From positions 1 to 7,375 of the forward strand of contig CABSXY010000095.1 in assembly GCA_902481695.1 (NCBI GenBank): a stretch of DNA of 7,375 nt, given 5' to 3'. Below are positions 5,723 to 7,375 of this stretch, one piece after another (position 1 is the stretch's first letter; every line of letters starts with the position of its first letter). The notes beneath the pieces were generated by a model. It searched no databases. It was not told the DNA's origin and was given only the letters and a program-made list of their open reading frames with translations. Origin of the DNA: an uncultured Haemophilus sp. (GTDB taxonomy: Bacteria; Pseudomonadota; Gammaproteobacteria; Enterobacterales; Pasteurellaceae). The translations under genes and the position numbers were made by a program.

Positions 5723-6942
5723 TGGATTACCGAACCCATATTAAAAATTGGCAGATACATGCCCATCATTATGATACCAATTAAACTACCAATAATGAGC
5801 ATCATTAATGGCTCTAAAAGTTGGGAAAGTAAATCAATTTGATGATTAAGCTTTTCTTGATAGTTGTCAGCAATATGGCGTAACATCAACGCAAGTTTTC
5901 CACTTTTCTCTCCAATTTGTAGCATTTGCTGCGCTTCCATTGGGAAAAGATGGCTACTAACGCTTTCTGAAAATGGATAACCTTGAGAAACCCACTGTAA
6001 AATTGACCGCACTTCTTGTTGCAGCAGAATATCGCCTTTCAAGGTGCGCCGTGTTTGCCAGGTTTGTTGTTTGGGTAGGAAACTATTTAAGGCTGGCGTT
6101 AATGCTACTCCGGATTGAAGCATTAATTGCAGGTTATGGCTAAAACTGATTAAACGAGAAAGGCAAATGATATTGCCCCAAATCGGCACGTGACTAATTA
6201 GTGCATTCTTTTTTTGATTTAGCCAAAGAGAATGTTTTAATGCCATCTTTAGCATAAAAATAGCGAAAATACAGACAATCATCAACGCGATAAAATGATG
6301 TTGTAGGAATTGAGACATGGCTAATAACACAGCAGTCAATGTAGGCAGCTCTGCTGAGTTTTCTCCATACATTTCAGCAAATTGTGGTACCACGAAAAGC
6401 AGTAAAATCAACGTAAGTGATAGTGAAATACCTAATATCATGGCAGGATAAAGCATAATTTTTTGCAATTTGCGTTGAAGCGTTAATGATTGCGTTCGAC
6501 GTTCGGCAATTTTAGTGCATACCTCCGCCAGTTTTCCTGTCATCTCTCCCACTTGAATAAGTTGAATTTCTTGGAAATTTAAATACTTTCCTTGCATTTC
6601 CAAGCTTTGTGAAAACGGAAGACCACTTTCAATTAATTCAATTAAGGCACCAAGCCACTGATGCAAACCCAATTGTGTGCAGTTGTCTTGTAAAATATGT
6701 AATGCATTTTTTAATGGAATGGCTGAGCTGAGTAATGTAGCCAGTTGATTCAATAAAGCACTGATTTCTGCATTTTTAGGTTTCTGATTAAGTTGCCAAT
6801 CTTGTTGTAAACGAATTTGGCTAAAACCTTTTGCGATTAATTGAAATTGTGCAGCTTGTTTAGATTGAGCAACAAGGCTACCTTTTTGCCATTGTTGTCG
6901 CTGATCATAGGCTTGGAAATAAAAGAGTTTTTGCTTTGCCAT
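5719..6942 (-). CDS. pilC: Type IV pilus inner-membrane platform protein PilC
   Basis: Platform protein of the type IV pilus (type II secretion F family). It couples the cytoplasmic ATPases to pilin assembly, here probably for the competence pilus. The 407 residues have the family's duplicated plan: an N-terminal cytoplasmic region (1-58), a first T2SSF domain (about 60-187), and a second (about 262-388). The repeat is visible as VGEMTGKL (131-138) and IGEKSGKL (343-350). Membrane segments are at about 163-187, 215-234 and 378-400. The family motifs YPAM (165-168) and LEPLMMLIIG (376-385) are present. It starts 8 nt after the pilB stop with a modest AGGT upstream, and its stop overlaps pilD by ATGA. 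An uptake signal lies at codons 310-312. Confidence 0.93.
   Translation of the reverse strand: MAKQKLFYFQAYDQRQQWQKGSLVAQSKQAAQFQLIAKGFSQIRLQQDWQLNQKPKNAEISALLNQLATLLSSAIPLKNALHILQDNCTQLGLHQWLGALIELIESGLPFSQSLEMQGKYLNFQEIQLIQVGEMTGKLAEVCTKIAERRTQSLTLQRKLQKIMLYPAMILGISLSLTLILLLFVVPQFAEMYGENSAELPTLTAVLLAMSQFLQHHFIALMIVCIFAIFMLKMALKHSLWLNQKKNALISHVPIWGNIICLSRLISFSHNLQLMLQSGVALTPALNSFLPKQQTWQTRRTLKGDILLQQEVRSILQWVSQGYPFSESVSSHLFPMEAQQMLQIGEKSGKLALMLRHIADNYQEKLNHQIDLLSQLLEPLMMLIIGSLIGIIMMGMYLPIFNMGSVIQ
6006..6014 (-). repeat. DNA uptake signal sequence inside pilC, minus orientation
   Basis: Perfect core AAGTGCGGT on the coding strand of pilC, read in the frame that gives E-V-R (residues 310-312) in the less conserved start of the second domain. 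Confidence 0.9.
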
Positions 6943-6950
6943 GGTGATAC

Positions 6951-7298
6951 CTATTTTTTACCTAACACGCGTTGAATCTCATCGAGATCGGTGACGTGAT
7001 CTTTTACTTTTTCTAACGCGCTTTGATAAAGTGAATCGAAATCAGTTTGGTAGCGATTGTTTTCGCATTGTAAAAATTGATACACACCAATACGACCTCG
7101 ATATCCCTGATGGCAATCGCAAGACTCACTAAAATGTTGACCGCACTTTAAGCAACGTTTGCGTACCAATCGTTGTGCGATAACTAATAAGAGACTATTT
7201 TCAATTTCATGAGATTGAATGCCTAGTTGTTGCAAGCGTGAAATTGCTGAGATGGCATCGTTGGTATGTAAGGTGGAAAGCACTAAATGACCGGTTTG
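6951..7298 (-). CDS. pilB: Type IV pilus assembly ATPase PilB, C-terminal fragment
   Basis: Hexameric GspE/PilB-type ATPase that powers pilus extension. Only the last 115 residues are present. The fragment begins QTGHLVLSTLHTND (1-14), the conserved His-box region, then has IAQRLVRKRC and a zinc-type cysteine cluster: CLKC (C49, C52), then C60 and C62 before GYRGRIGVY (65-73). Walker A, the Asp box and Walker B, all upstream in the family, are missing. Full-length PilB is about 460-570 residues. The frame has a stop at 7314-7316, and the four codons between (7299-7310) do not look like PilB. No genuine start exists: the first possible GTG (7283) is a conserved valine of the core. Cysteine spacing is unusual (CxC rather than CxxC in the second pair). 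Its stop lies 8 nt before pilC. The truncation is best explained by a sequence join near 7299, not by a real gene start. Confidence 0.88.
   Translation of the reverse strand, partial: QTGHLVLSTLHTNDAISAISRLQQLGIQSHEIENSLLLVIAQRLVRKRCLKCGQHFSESCDCHQGYRGRIGVYQFLQCENNRYQTDFDSLYQSALEKVKDHVTDLDEIQRVLGKK
7140..7148 (-). repeat. DNA uptake signal sequence inside pilB, minus orientation
   Basis: Perfect core AAGTGCGGT on the coding strand of pilB, read exactly in frame as K-C-G. The TGC codon is the second cysteine of the CLKC zinc-type motif, so the uptake signal supplies a putative metal ligand. Confidence 0.9.
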
Positions 7299-7331
7299 AC
7301 CAAAAAATAGAGTTCAAAAAGTAAAAAAGAT
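7299..7331. other. Putative join: AT-rich sequence unrelated to pilB
   Basis: PilB-like coding stops at 7298. The following 33 bases are very A-rich on the plus strand, contain a stop in the pilB frame (7314-7316), and look like a leader region for the plus-strand gene that begins at 7332. There is no inverted repeat, insertion sequence end or attachment site here that would explain a natural breakpoint. Confidence 0.6.
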
Positions 7332-7375
7332 ATGCTTACTATTAAACAAATTACAGAAGATACCGATAAGGTAAT
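7332..7375 (+). CDS. serS: Start of a gene resembling Bacteroidota seryl-tRNA synthetase, 3'-truncated
   Basis: Only 14 codons plus two bases are visible: MLTIKQITEDTDKV. From memory, seryl-tRNA synthetases of Bacteroides and Prevotella begin MLTLK-I-EET--VI, followed by a tRNA-binding coiled coil, and this N-terminus fits that pattern. Pasteurellaceae and E. coli SerS begin with MLDPN/MIDPN-type sequences instead. There is no Shine-Dalgarno sequence; the leader is A-rich, as is usual for Bacteroidota. If correct, the enzyme charges tRNA-Ser with serine. The call rests on a very short stretch, so both the gene and the lineage are tentative. Confidence 0.4.
   Translation, partial: MLTIKQITEDTDKV

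Noticed and set aside
6951..7283. A complete 110-residue protein starting at GTG 7283
   Set aside because: The GTG encodes a conserved valine in the PilB core (HLVLSTLHTND), and PilB-like residues continue upstream to 7298, so this is a fragment and not a separate gene.
1..7375. CRISPR array, tRNA or rRNA genes, insertion sequence, phage genes, defence system or riboswitch
   Set aside because: No spaced direct repeats, cloverleaf patterns, transposase or integrase motifs, or defence-type domains were seen; nearly all of the window is housekeeping or pilus coding sequence.

Overview
The window looks like Pasteurellaceae chromosome, most likely Haemophilus or a close relative. Six perfect copies of the Hin-type DNA uptake signal core AAGTGCGGT occur in 7.4 kb, about the one-per-kilobase density expected for that group. 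MreB, RhlB, CoaE and YacG read as close relatives of the E. coli proteins, and the PilB-PilC-PilD set has the short, divergent form I associate with Haemophilus competence pilus genes. I cannot fix the species without a search.

Layout. Plus strand, 1-2467: the rod-shape genes mreB (its 5' end lies outside the window), mreC and mreD. A long uptake-signal hairpin sits between mreB and mreC, and mreC/mreD share a TAATG junction. At 2475-2504 a strong two-way terminator separates mreD from a convergent minus-strand block. Read in transcription order (from the right), that block is pilB (3' part only), pilC, pilD, coaE, yacG, a small GNAT-type acetyltransferase gene, and rhlB. Most joints are tight: pilC/pilD and yacG/GNAT overlap by ATGA, coaE/yacG overlap by 8 nt, and pilB/pilC are 8 nt apart. 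An 88-nt gap with a hairpin separates pilD from coaE. A 90-nt gap separates the GNAT gene from rhlB.

Function. MreBCD guide lateral wall synthesis. PilB (assembly ATPase), PilC (inner-membrane platform) and PilD (prepilin peptidase) build the type IV pilus used for DNA uptake in this family. CoaE makes coenzyme A, YacG is a zinc protein that inhibits DNA gyrase, and RhlB is the RNA helicase linked to the RNA degradosome in enterobacteria. These latter genes are neighbours of the pilus genes without an obvious shared role.

The most notable point is the right edge. PilB similarity stops abruptly near 7299, at a residue just before its conserved His-box segment. The last ~75 bases are AT-rich and carry the start of a plus-strand gene whose first 14 codons resemble the N-terminus of Bacteroidota seryl-tRNA synthetase. 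I read this as a probable chimeric assembly join rather than biology, and it needs read-level checking. I found no new multi-gene system. The remaining findings are smaller: uptake signals placed inside coding motifs, a possible structured spacer, and unusual cysteine patterns in PilD and PilB.
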